A DNA stretch of 50,840 nucleotides from Acidobacteriota bacterium (lineage in GTDB: Bacteria; Acidobacteriota; Vicinamibacteria; Marinacidobacterales; Marinacidobacteraceae): the NCBI GenBank assembly GCA_022820545.1, contig JAJEFG010000021.1, positions 1-50,840 on the forward strand, in the 5' to 3' direction. The translations under genes and the position numbers were made by a program. Positions within the stretch are counted from its first letter, which is position 1, and each line of letters opens with the position of its first letter. The notes beneath the pieces were generated by a model. That model did not search any database and had not been told where the DNA came from. It was given only the letters and a program-made list of their open reading frames with translations. Shown piece after piece: positions 1 to 9,900 of this stretch.

Positions 1-250
1 GCGCCGGTCTTCAGACCGGCACCGCGTAACCCCACGTGTCCCCACCGCGCGTACGGCTTGGAACGCCGGTCTCCAGACCGGCACCGCGGCGCTCCGCGCC
101 GCGCACGGCGTAACCCCACGTGCCCTCACCGCGCGTACGGCTTGGAACGCCGGTCTCCAGACCGGCACCGCGGCGCTCCGCGCCGCGCGCGGCGTAACCC
201 CGCGCGCCCTCACCGCGCGTACGGCTTGGATCGCCGGCTTCAGCCGGCAC
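1..250 (+). repeat. Tandem palindromic repeat array, 84-bp period
   Basis: An 84-base unit repeats in register: GTACGGCTTGG begins at 51, 135 and 219, and the copies are nearly identical. Each full unit contains two perfect hairpins, GCCGGTCTCCAGACCGGC and GCGGCGCTCCGCGCCGC, joined by a short linker. The first visible unit is cut by the window edge (hairpin at 3-20), and the last decays into a variant stem, GCCGGCTTCAGCCGGC, near 232-247. Single copies of the same element occur elsewhere in the window. Long open frames across the array are an effect of GC content, not genes. Confidence 0.9.
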
Positions 251-261
251 GCGCTGGCCGC

Positions 262-1416
262 ATGCCACCACAACGCGCATTGCCGCCCGGACGTTATCGT
301 GATCCCCCAGTGCAAAACCTCTACGGCCTCTCCCGCGCAGAGCTGCTCGCCCTTGCCGAGAACCTCGGCCTCCCTCCCTACCGGGGCCGCCAGCTCTTCC
401 GTCACCTCTACTGGCACGGCCAGACCGACTTCTCGGGGATGACCGACTTCTCCGCAGCCCTGCGGGACGACCTCGCCTCCCGCTTCCGGATCGCGCACCC
501 CCGGATCGTGGAGTCGTCGCAGTCCGGCGACGGCGCCGTCAAGCTGCTCATCGAACTCGAGGACGGCCTGCTGGTCGAAACCGTGGCGATCGGCAGCCGG
601 CGGGACGCGGCGGGGGGCAAGTCGGGAAGAGCCCAGGGCGCGGAGGGCGACGCGTCCGACCTGACGGTCTGCGTGTCCACCCAGGTCGGCTGCCCGCTGG
701 CGTGCACCTTCTGCCGCTCGGGCGCCATCCCGTTCCGCCGGAACCTCACCCCCGGCGAGATCGCCGCCCAGGTACTCCTCGCGGAACGCGCCGCACCGGA
801 AGCGGCCAAAGGGCGGCGGAACGTCGTCTACATGGGGATGGGCGAACCCCTGCTGAACACCGACGGAGTGATCGCTTCGCTCGCCCTCCTGACCGACCCC
901 GAGGGCTTCGACATCCCGCCGCGCCGGATCACCGTTTCCACGGTGGGCCTGCCGGAGGAAATCGCCCGCCTGGGCGCCGCGGCGCCGCAGGTGGGCATCG
1001 CGATCAGCCTGCATGCCGGCGACGACGAGACGCGCGGCCGCTTCATGCCCATCGGCCGGCGTCACCGCATGCCGGAGATCTTCGCGGCGCTGGAGAACCT
1101 GCCGCCCTCGAACCGCCGCATCACCATCGAGTACGTCCTCCTCGGCGGCGAGAACGACCGCCCGCAGGACGCCCGGGAACTCCTGCGGCAACTGCGCCGG
1201 CTGGCCGCGTCCGGGATCCGTCCTCACGTCAACCTGATCGCCTTCAACCCCTGGGGGGATCCTGCCCCCGGCCCGCCGCACCGCCCGGGAACCGAGGAGG
1301 ACGCCGAGCGCTTCCTCGCGAGCGTGTCGGCCGCGGGGTTCGTCGCCACCCTCCGCCGCAGCCGCGGCCGGGACGTGTTGGCTGCCTGCGGCCAACTTGC
1401 GGCTACGCCCGCATGA
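262..1416 (+). CDS. rlmN: Dual-specificity 23S rRNA/tRNA adenine-C2 methyltransferase RlmN
   Basis: Radical-SAM enzyme that methylates C2 of A2503 in 23S rRNA, and in many bacteria A37 of some tRNAs. The family begins with NLYGLSRAELLALAE-type sequence, which is present. The cluster motif is CPLACTFC (CxxxCxxC), followed by the MGMGEPLLN motif, and the C-terminal ACGQLA holds the methyl-accepting cysteine. The length, 384 residues, is normal. A Gly/Ala-rich insert of about 20 residues lies just before the cluster domain. The start is uncertain: ATG 262 is used here, but GTG 310 gives a more typical N-terminus (MQNLYGL); neither has a clear ribosome site. The open frame continues upstream through the repeat array and should not be taken as coding. 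Confidence 0.95.
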   Translation: MPPQRALPPGRYRDPPVQNLYGLSRAELLALAENLGLPPYRGRQLFRHLYWHGQTDFSGMTDFSAALRDDLASRFRIAHPRIVESSQSGDGAVKLLIELEDGLLVETVAIGSRRDAAGGKSGRAQGAEGDASDLTVCVSTQVGCPLACTFCRSGAIPFRRNLTPGEIAAQVLLAERAAPEAAKGRRNVVYMGMGEPLLNTDGVIASLALLTDPEGFDIPPRRITVSTVGLPEEIARLGAAAPQVGIAISLHAGDDETRGRFMPIGRRHRMPEIFAALENLPPSNRRITIEYVLLGGENDRPQDARELLRQLRRLAASGIRPHVNLIAFNPWGDPAPGPPHRPGTEEDAERFLASVSAAGFVATLRRSRGRDVLAACGQLAATPA

Positions 1417-1531
1417 CTCCTGGAATCCGGGGTCGGTTGGCCGTTCGGTTCGATGCTTCCAAGACTGCGTGGTCCGCATAAACTCGCATCGTCGGTACTA
1501 GACACGAGCGACTGTGAGGAGGTGAGGTTGA

Positions 1532-2602
1532 ATGTTCCTGCATCACGAGCAGCTCGAATTCGGAGACAAGTTCAAGGAATACCGAGCGCGGGAGCTCTAT
1601 CGGCGCGTTCCGGTAGGCGAAACGAAGGAAGACCGCATTCGTCCAACGGACCTTTTGCACCAACTGGAGCAGTGCGACCCCAAGTTCTGGAGCCAGGGGC
1701 AAATGCGCAGGTACGTTGAGGAACTCAAGAAGAAAGGCCTACTCCAGATGGTGCAAGGAGGGGGGATATTTCGAAGTTCTAGGAAACAGGACACATTCTC
1801 AGAACGCCACCTATATGCTCCAATGATCACCGAAATTGAAACAGGATGGGTCGCAGCTTCGCATCACAAGTATCTGGGTGAACACAACTTCTGTGAAGTC
1901 CTCGATACTTCAGAAGGCGGTGGTCGTCCGGACGGCTCCTGGAGACGGCCGGACATCACACTCGTCGGAGGAAGGGAGATTCCCTACGTCCCTGGCAACT
2001 TCATCGATGTCGTTACGTTCGAGGTAAAGAAAAACGACCTTCCGCTAATGGGCGTCTATGAGGCATTCTCCCATCAACGTGCGGCAAACTACTCCTACGT
2101 CGTCTACTGGTTTCCACAGATACTAGGTAGACCGAATCCGCATAGGATCGCTGAGATTCAGGAAGAGGCCCAGCGATGCGGGGTGGGTGTCATCCTTGCG
2201 GGGCAGGAGGATGATTACGGCCTATGGCAGGAACTTGTCCGACCAAAGAGAATTGACCCCGATCCACAGGTCATCGAAGACTTCTTGACGAAACAGTGCA
2301 GTGCGATTCGGGACAACCTCCTGACGTGGATCAACCGCGGCGCGGTAGTACACCCCCCCATAGAGGGACCGCCAACCGACGAGGACTTCACGAAACTCCA
2401 ACTGTCCAAAGAGGAGCAACAGATAGCTCGCGCGATGTATGACAAGCTTAGAGACAGCGGGAAGGGGTGGACGCACTTTCGGCATTCCCTGGCTTCACCT
2501 CTCGAGGACTCCGTTATCAGAAGAGTTCGGAATGCGATGCGCGACATGGGGTTCATACGGACGAGCCAGGGAGGTGGACTGTACGTCCGGCATACCGACT
2601 AA
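1532..2602 (+). CDS. PD-(D/E)xK nuclease-like protein with winged-helix-like ends
   Basis: No named family is recognised. The 356-residue protein has a PD-(D/E)xK signature: RRPDIT (P140-D141), a loop, then DVVTFEVKK with E164 and K166, as in restriction-type nucleases. N-terminal residues about 15-80 and C-terminal residues about 285-356 both look like small winged-helix domains that end in the same way (LLQMVQGGGIF and FIRTSQGGGLYV). The start is ATG 1532 behind a strong GAGGAGGTGAGG ribosome site. Base composition is clearly lower in GC than the flanks (about 53% in one line counted), a sign of transfer. It stands just upstream of the methylase/helicase genes and could be their nuclease or an independent effector; both are inference. 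Confidence 0.7.
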   Translation: MFLHHEQLEFGDKFKEYRARELYRRVPVGETKEDRIRPTDLLHQLEQCDPKFWSQGQMRRYVEELKKKGLLQMVQGGGIFRSSRKQDTFSERHLYAPMITEIETGWVAASHHKYLGEHNFCEVLDTSEGGGRPDGSWRRPDITLVGGREIPYVPGNFIDVVTFEVKKNDLPLMGVYEAFSHQRAANYSYVVYWFPQILGRPNPHRIAEIQEEAQRCGVGVILAGQEDDYGLWQELVRPKRIDPDPQVIEDFLTKQCSAIRDNLLTWINRGAVVHPPIEGPPTDEDFTKLQLSKEEQQIARAMYDKLRDSGKGWTHFRHSLASPLEDSVIRRVRNAMRDMGFIRTSQGGGLYVRHTD

Positions 2603-3008
2603 TGGGTGAGGATTGACGAGCGCGGCGCGTCCTGCACTCAACGCGAGCAGGGACTGGACGCGACTCCAAGGGGCCGCGCGGATTTCGGCCCGCCGCTGCG
2701 GCGGCCGGCTTGATGTCACCTGCAGATCTGGAACTGGTCTACCAGCGACAAAGTGTGGTGTCCCTGTGGGGTTGAGGTGTTCACAGAGCAGTCTCCTCTG
2801 GGTTGTGCTGTTGGCTTGTGGCGGCGCGCGTCGCTCGAAGGCCCACGCTCGACCACACCGGCGTGGCTAATCTACGCTTGCGGCGGCGAGATTGCGGTCG
2901 GCCGTGGTGCCGGGTCATGCCCCAATCCGTTGAGCGCTCTTGTGTGATCCTCAAGTCGGCGTGGCTGTTTCCGTCCCACCCGTCGCATAGGATGCGCCCC
3001 GATTCCGA
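2603..3008. other. Intergenic region before the methyltransferase
   Basis: About 400 bases with no convincing gene. Short open frames on both strands lack ribosome sites and recognisable sequence. A TAGGAT box (about 2988-2993) sits 15 bases before the methyltransferase ATG with no Shine-Dalgarno sequence between, so it may be the -10 of a short-leader transcript; no good -35 is visible. Confidence 0.4.
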
Positions 3009-6000
3009 ATGTCCGATCCGCCGACGAACGCCGCCGAGTTGCTGGACGCGCTGGTCACCCGCGGGGTCGCCGACGAGGCCCGGCACCTGCCGGGCGCGGA
3101 GCGGACGGTGCGGCTGCAGGTTCACGGCATCCAGGTCGCCCACCTCCGCCTGAAGACGAGGAGCAAGTCCGCAGGAAAGAAGGTCGAGCGGTTCTGGAAG
3201 GACCGCGTCGGCAACACCGCGCTCCGGCTCCTTGCCGTCAGCGACGACCCGGACCCGGCGTCCACGGCCAGGGGCGCGCTCCTCGTCTTCGGCCCGCGCC
3301 CGGCGACGCCCCTCCGGGCGCTCCCCGCCGGCGTCCTCCTTCGCGTTCTCCGTGACGCCGACCGGCAGGACTCCGGGCTCGGGGCGACGCGCCATCTCGC
3401 GGCGGCGCTCGCCCGCTACGACCGGTCGGAGCTTCCCGGCCTGCTCGTCCGGGGCCTCCTCACGACCCACACCCTGACCGAGCGGTTCCGCCGATCTGCG
3501 GCATGGGAGGACGCGGCGACGGCGGTCGCCAACCTCCGACCTGGACGGGATTGGGACGACACCTTGCAGGCGCTCGGCTACACCCTGGAGAAACTCCCCG
3601 ACCGAGGCTGGCTGTCCCGCGCCGGGAACACCCCCACCGCGGTGGTGCTCCCGCGCGCCCCCGGCGCGGACCTCGCGCAGCTCGACGCCGACGGCCGTCC
3701 CCCGGAGGGCCGGCTCGTCGAACTCTGCAAGCAGCACGGGGCTCCGTACGGACTGCTTGCCAGCGGCGGTCGGCTGCGCCTCTTCGACGCGGGCTCTCCG
3801 GCTGCGACCTCGGAGTGGATCGAACTCGACACCGGCGCGCTGGTGGCCGAAGACCGCCCCTATCTCGCCGCGCTCTCTCCGCGCTACTTGATCGAGGGCG
3901 GCTTCCGGAAGCTCCAGTCGGAAGCCCGCGATTACGGCGCCCAGCTCTGGAAACGGCTCGACCTCCGGATCCGCGACCGGGCGCTGCCGGACCTCGCGCG
4001 CGGGCTCGATGGCTGGGCCGCCGAGACCGGCTTCGACACGGCCGACGAAGCGCGGCGGGAGGATCTCCGGCACGCCTCGCTGACGCTGCTGTTCCGGCTC
4101 ATGTTCCTGCTCTACGCCGAGAGCGCGGGCTTCCTGCCGGTCGGGAACCCGGTGTATCGGGGCGTGTACCTGACCGGGCTGGTAGGCGAGGCGCGAGACA
4201 CCCGAGAACAGCTCGGCAAGCGTTCGACGGCGCTCTGGTCGCGGTTCCGGCTGCTCGTCGACGCCATGCGCGAGGGGAACCCGGCTTGGGGCGTGCCCGC
4301 CTACAACGGCGCGCTCTTCCATCCGTCTGCGCTGCCGGGTGCCGCGCTGCTCGAACATGTCCGCCTGACGGATCCCGAGTTCGCCGGAGTCCTGATCGCG
4401 CTCGGCTTCGACGACGCGGCGGGCCGCGGGGTGGACTACTCGAGCCTCGAAATCGGTCACCTCGGCCACATCTACGAGTCGCTACTGAGTCTCAACCTGT
4501 CCGTTACCGACCAGCCCGTCCGCTACGACGCGCAGAAGGACGAATACCGGCACGAACACCGGGCCGGAGGTATTCCGCCGGGGTGCCTGCTCTGGCAGAC
4601 GAACGAAGGCGGAAGGAAGGCGGGCGGGGTGTACTACACGCCGACGACACTGGTCCGGCACCTGGTGGACCGCACGGTGCGCCCCGCCTACCGGGAACAT
4701 CTCGCGAACGTTGAGAAGACGGCTGTCTCGGCCCCGGAGCGGGCAGCGGAAGAGCTGCTCGACTTCGCCGTGGTGGACCCCGCGTGCGGGAGTGGGCACT
4801 TCCTCGTGCAGGTGGTGGACGCGCTCGCTGACGAGGCCGCGCGGTTCCTCGCACGCTGCCCCCTGCCGGCACTCGCTCAGGCGATGGAGAACCTGCGGGA
4901 GGGCGGCGCCGACGGTCACGTCGAGGATATGGCGCTCCTCCGTCGGCTGCTCGTCAAGCACTCGGTCTTCGGGGTGGACGTGAGCCCGATGGGGGCCGAG
5001 ATCGCCACCCTCTCGCTGTGGCTCGCGGCGTTCGTTCCCGGACTGTCGCTTTCCTATCTGGGGCGGAACATCCGGACCGGGAACTCCCTGATCGGAGTCG
5101 CGGATCCCTTCACGGTGGTCAAGCCGCACACCTTCGACGCGAAGCGGTTCGAGCGCCGTTTGCAGCAAGCTGCCGCGGCGGTGGCGCGCGTGGCGGCGGG
5201 GCAGGACCGCACGCCGGCGGAATACGACCAGAGCCAGGCGGCAGACCAGGCCGCCACCAACGCGACCGCCGGTCTCCAGAACGTGTTCGATCTCTGGACG
5301 GCCGAGCCTTTCGGCCAGCCGGGGAACCGCCATCGGGTAACGGGGGAGGGGTTTCGCATCGTCACGGGCGATGAGGATCTCCCGGAATCCCTCCTGGAAC
5401 GGGTCGAGCGGGCGTCCGCTTCCGCGCGGGAGCATTCCTTCCTCCACTGGGCACTCGCGTTTCCTCGGGTCTTCTCCCGGGAGCGGCCGGGTTTCGATGC
5501 CATCGTCGGAAATCCTCCGTGGGAGGAGGTCACCGTGGAGGAACTCGGCTTTTACACGCTTTTCCTGCCGGGGGTGAACTCCCTGCCGGGAGCGGAGAGA
5601 GAGCAGGCGGTAGCCGACCTGTGCGGGAAGCGGCCGGACCTCCCCGACCGCCTGCTTGCCGAGCAGGAGCGCGTCAAGGCCGAGCGCGCGGCGCTTGCGA
5701 GCGGGGAGTATGAGTCCACCTCCGGCGACCCGGATCTCTACAAGTACTTCTGCCAGCGCTACCGCGCGCTCCTGCGACCGGGTGGATACCTGGGTGTGGT
5801 ACTGCCGCGGTCGGCGTTCAACGCCAAGGGATCCTTACGCTTTCGTGATTGGCTCCACGAGAAGACCACTGTTCAACGGGTGGACTTTCTGCTGAACAAA
5901 GGCCGATGGGCCTTCGATACTGAGCCGCGATATTCGATCGGCCTTTTGGTGGCCCGAAACAGTCCGGCTCCGGGGGCCCACCGTATCGAGATCGCCGGCA

Positions 6001-6962
6001 CCGCGGATTCGACAATCGCCTGGAAGCGACAGACGGACGGAGAGGGCATCCAGGTATCGGAATCGGCCTTCGGCCCAGATCGCCAGCACCCGATGGTCCG
6101 CTGCCAGCGGGAGGCGGACGTCTTACGGAAGGTCCGGGTTGGTTGCCCGTTCCCGTTCGGCCCAGGCGGGCGCTGGAAGTGTTTCGCCGTCGCCGAGCTG
6201 CATGAAACGCATGACAAGGAATTCTGGCAGTCCGGGACCGGCAGTCGGCAACTCTGGAAGGGAGAGAGCTTCGACCAGTATGCCCCGCATGGACGGCTTG
6301 CGCGGCCCTGTGAGGAGAGTCCGGCGCTGCAGGGAAAGATTCGCAAACCGCGTCCGGGAAGCGGACAAATCCTTCGAACGGTGGCGCTCCAGAGTAGGCG
6401 CGATGCCGTTGTACGTGAATCTGAGCGTGCTCGAGTAGCGTTCCGCGACTTGAGCCGCAGCACGGATTCACGGACTGTGCGCGCCTGTGTCGTCCCGCCG
6501 CGGGTATTGCTTAACAACACCGCTCCGTATCTCACTTTTCTCCAGGGGAGTGAGTCCACTCAGGCCGTCGCCGTCGGGATTCTCAACAGTCTTCCCTTCG
6601 ACTTTCAGGCGCGACGATACGTCGAACTCCATCTGAACTTCTTCATTCTCGAAGGACTCATTGTTCCCGATCTAGATGACGAAGACTTCAACGTGATCTC
6701 CGGCACGGCTGCGAGGCTTTCGGCCGCGGACGATCGGTTCGCCGATTTCGCTGCGGCGACCGGCGTTCCGCACGGACGGCTCCCCGATGCCGAACGCGAA
6801 CGCTTGCGCATCGAGATTGACGCCCGAGTCGCTCGCGCCTGGGATCTGGACGAAGACGATCTGGACGTCATGTTTCAGGATTTCACCACTCGCGCGGTTC
6901 CGGTCCCCTACCGCACCGCTCTTCTACGCCGGTTGAGCGAGCTTGGGGAGGAATGCGCCTGA
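3009..6962 (+). CDS. Eco57I/PglX-type N6-adenine DNA methyltransferase
   Basis: Large (1317 residues) class I adenine methyltransferase of the type IIG/BREX PglX/DISARM DrmMI group. Visible blocks: LLFRLMFLLYAES near residue 360, the GGVYYTPTTLV lead-in near 540, SAM motif I VVDPACGSGHF near 588, and catalytic motif IV NPPW at about 835-838. The N-terminal half has no clear PD-(D/E)xK site. Residues about 940-1240 (5830-6720) are the expected target-recognition part and are lower in GC than the methylase core. The stop overlaps the start of the PLD-helicase gene, so the two are translationally coupled. It probably marks host DNA or acts in restriction together with the helicase. The family is secure; the system it belongs to is inferred. 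Confidence 0.88.
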   Translation: MSDPPTNAAELLDALVTRGVADEARHLPGAERTVRLQVHGIQVAHLRLKTRSKSAGKKVERFWKDRVGNTALRLLAVSDDPDPASTARGALLVFGPRPATPLRALPAGVLLRVLRDADRQDSGLGATRHLAAALARYDRSELPGLLVRGLLTTHTLTERFRRSAAWEDAATAVANLRPGRDWDDTLQALGYTLEKLPDRGWLSRAGNTPTAVVLPRAPGADLAQLDADGRPPEGRLVELCKQHGAPYGLLASGGRLRLFDAGSPAATSEWIELDTGALVAEDRPYLAALSPRYLIEGGFRKLQSEARDYGAQLWKRLDLRIRDRALPDLARGLDGWAAETGFDTADEARREDLRHASLTLLFRLMFLLYAESAGFLPVGNPVYRGVYLTGLVGEARDTREQLGKRSTALWSRFRLLVDAMREGNPAWGVPAYNGALFHPSALPGAALLEHVRLTDPEFAGVLIALGFDDAAGRGVDYSSLEIGHLGHIYESLLSLNLSVTDQPVRYDAQKDEYRHEHRAGGIPPGCLLWQTNEGGRKAGGVYYTPTTLVRHLVDRTVRPAYREHLANVEKTAVSAPERAAEELLDFAVVDPACGSGHFLVQVVDALADEAARFLARCPLPALAQAMENLREGGADGHVEDMALLRRLLVKHSVFGVDVSPMGAEIATLSLWLAAFVPGLSLSYLGRNIRTGNSLIGVADPFTVVKPHTFDAKRFERRLQQAAAAVARVAAGQDRTPAEYDQSQAADQAATNATAGLQNVFDLWTAEPFGQPGNRHRVTGEGFRIVTGDEDLPESLLERVERASASAREHSFLHWALAFPRVFSRERPGFDAIVGNPPWEEVTVEELGFYTLFLPGVNSLPGAEREQAVADLCGKRPDLPDRLLAEQERVKAERAALASGEYESTSGDPDLYKYFCQRYRALLRPGGYLGVVLPRSAFNAKGSLRFRDWLHEKTTVQRVDFLLNKGRWAFDTEPRYSIGLLVARNSPAPGAHRIEIAGTADSTIAWKRQTDGEGIQVSESAFGPDRQHPMVRCQREADVLRKVRVGCPFPFGPGGRWKCFAVAELHETHDKEFWQSGTGSRQLWKGESFDQYAPHGRLARPCEESPALQGKIRKPRPGSGQILRTVALQSRRDAVVRESERARVAFRDLSRSTDSRTVRACVVPPRVLLNNTAPYLTFLQGSESTQAVAVGILNSLPFDFQARRYVELHLNFFILEGLIVPDLDDEDFNVISGTAARLSAADDRFADFAAATGVPHGRLPDAERERLRIEIDARVARAWDLDEDDLDVMFQDFTTRAVPVPYRTALLRRLSELGEECA

Positions 6963-9900
6963 TGGCCCGTCCCGAGCTGATTGACAACCGTCCGTCGAAC
7001 ACCCACGGGGACGCGCTCAATTTCTTGGCGCGCGACGAACGCGCGAAGTACCGCCTCTCGGTAGCAACCGGCTACCTGAACCTCGCGGGACTCCGCCACC
7101 TCGCCCGAGCGACGGAGGGCGGCCGGTCCGTTCGCCTCCTGCTCGGAGCGGCGCCCGCGGCTGGCAGCGAAACCTCCCCCTTCGAGGCGTTTAACGACTA
7201 CCTGACGGAACTCCAAGCCGACCGGAATCTCGCCGGCTTTCCGCCGAGCCGCGCCGCGCGCGAACTGGGATCGGTGCTCGACTGGCTGCGCCGCTCGGAT
7301 GTGGAGGTTCGCCGCTACCTGAAGCAGTTCCTCCACGGTAAGGCGTACCTCTTCGGCGACGCCGCCGACTCCCGCGCCGCCCTCGTCACCTCCGCCAACC
7401 TCACGGCGGCGGGCCTGTTCAGGAACCTCGAACTCGGCCTCGCCCATTACCAGCCGAATGTGACGCGTGCGGCCATCGAATGGTTCGATGCGCTGTGGAG
7501 CGACGCGCCCGACTACAGGGACGACCTCATCGAAAGGCTCGGCGGCGCCGCCACGCTCCGCCTCGCCGACCCCTGGCTGGTGTTCCTGCGAGCGCTGCTG
7601 GAGTTGTTCGGCGACGACCCGGAGGCCGAGGAGGCCGTCCGCCCCAGCAAGGTGAACCTCGCCGCGTTCCAGTGGGACGGCTACCGGCGGGCACTCCAGA
7701 TCGTCGAGCGGCACCACGGGGTCGTCTACGCCGATGGGGTCGGCACCGGCAAGACCGAGATCGGCCTCGCGTTTCTGGAGGAATACGCGCTCCGCAAGGG
7801 CCAACTCGCGCTCGTCATCGTGCCGGCGCAGCTCAAGGCGGAATGGGAGGGGCGGATTGACCAAGCCGGGCTTCCTGGGCAAGTCGTCAGCTACCACGAA
7901 CTCGCCGCCGACGAGCAGCTTGCCCCACCGGACACGCCGAACCGAAGCCGGAACCTCCATCTGGACAAGGACGCCTACCGTCTCGTGCTGGCGGACGAGG
8001 GCCATTCCTTCCGGAACCCGGACACGAACTGGCACCGGGCGCTCTCGCGGCTGATGGGCGGGACCCAGAAGGACCTCGTGCTGCTCACCGCGACCCCCAT
8101 TAACAACGGCCTCTGGGACCTCTACCATCTGGTGATGGCGTTCGCGCGCCACGACCGGGCGTTCGCCGGACACCGCATCCGCTCGCTGCGGAAGCTGTTC
8201 CTTGACGCTGGCGCGAACGAGCGGGAGCCGGAGAACCTCAATCCCGACGCGCTCTTCAAGCTGGCCGACCTGGTGAGCGTTCGCCGCGACCGGCGTTTCA
8301 TCGAGGAGCGGTATCCGAACGCCGTCTTCCCCGACGGCACTCCGGTCCGTTTTCCGACACCGGAACTGACGACGGCCCGCTACGACCTCGACATCGCCTA
8401 TCCGGGACTCGTGACGGAGATCACCGGCGGCATCGAAGGCCTGAGGATGGCGCGCTATCGACCGAGTGCCTACCGTCGCGGCGGCAAGGAGTCAGCGAGC
8501 GAAGAAGGGCTCGCCGGCCTGCTCCGCTCGGGGATCCTCAAGCGGTTCGAGTCCTGCTGGGACGCCTGCCGCCGCACCGTGGGACGCATCGTGGAGGCGC
8601 ACGAACTCTTCCTGGACGCCTGGAAGGAAGGGTTCGTGCTCGGCGGGGAGGCGCTGCGGGCGGCCGCCGCGATGGAGAAGGAAGAAGCGGGCCTCGCGGA
8701 GTCGCTGGCAGAAGGTTTCGCCGAGGACGACCGCACCCCGGTCGCGGAGTTCGATCCGGCCTACGCGAAGGATGTGGCCCGCGATCTCGAAGCGCTGCGG
8801 CGCATCGCGGAGCGGCTGGGCCGGCTGAGTGCCGACGGCGATCCCAAGATCGAGACGCTGCGGACGCTTATCGAGGATTCGCCCTCCGACAAGGTCATCG
8901 TCTTCTCCACGTTCGCGGACACTATCCGCTACCTGGACGAGCACCTGCCGAAGGTGATCGCGGGCCGCGAGAGGATCACGGTGATCGGAGGCGACACTGA
9001 CCCCGACCAGCGGACGGACATGCTGGCTCGCTTCTGCCCCAAGACAGTCGTCCGGGAGGACTACGAGCCGGACGAGGGCCAAGTGGACCTGCTGCTGAGC
9101 AACGATGTGCTCTCGGAAGGCCAGAACCTCCAGCAGGCGGCGGCGGTGATCAGCTACGACATGCCTTGGAACCCGCAGCGGGTAGTCCAGCGCTACGGGC
9201 GAGTGATCCGCCTGAAGAGCGACCACGAACGGGTCCTCCTGACCACCATGCTGCCCGCGCCCGGAGATCTGGAGCCGATCCTCAGACTCGAAGAGGCGAT
9301 CCGCCGGAAAATGCATTCCGCCCGGGTGTACGGGATGGAGGTCGAGGTGCTGGAGGACGGCCCGTCCGATGTCCGGGCGTTCGCCGACCGGGTGATCGGG
9401 GGCGACCCCTCCATCCTCGATGAGACGGACGGCGTGGACCCCGGCCAGGCGCTGAGCGGCGAGGGCCTTCGCGCCGAACTCGCGCGCTGGGTCCACGAGA
9501 TGGGCGTCCAGCGGCTCCGTGAACTACCGTGGGGAACCGGCGCCGTCTTCCGGCGACCGGCGGGCGATCCGGCAGAGGCCGCCCCCGGATGGTTCTTCGC
9601 CTGCCGCACGCGCAGCGGCGAGCGCTACTGGCGGTGGGTCCGTCGTGACGGGACAACCGAGCCCGAGCCAGACGCGGCGATCCTCCGCCGCATCCACCCG
9701 CGCGGCGTTCCCGGCTTGGAGGAACCAGGCGAGGGGTTGGAGGCGGCGTGGCGCGCGGCGGCGACGTCCATCGTCGGCGAGCACAACGAACTTGCGGAGG
9801 CCGACGACACCGGCGACTCCATCGGCCCCCTCCAGGCGTGGGCGCTGAACGAGATCCTGGGGGACCCCGAAGTCGCCCTTCCGGACGGCGCGGAAGTGGC

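Noticed and set aside
1..250. Tandem repeats as a CRISPR array
   Set aside because: The whole 84-base period is conserved, with no unique spacers, and there are no cas genes.
2781..9496. Long open frames on the minus strand under the methylase and helicase genes (2781-4469, 4482-5447, 6908-8173, 8492-9496)
   Set aside because: They are antisense to strongly recognisable proteins, are rich in Arg/Gly/Pro/Glu as expected from GC-rich third positions, and have no recognisable domains.
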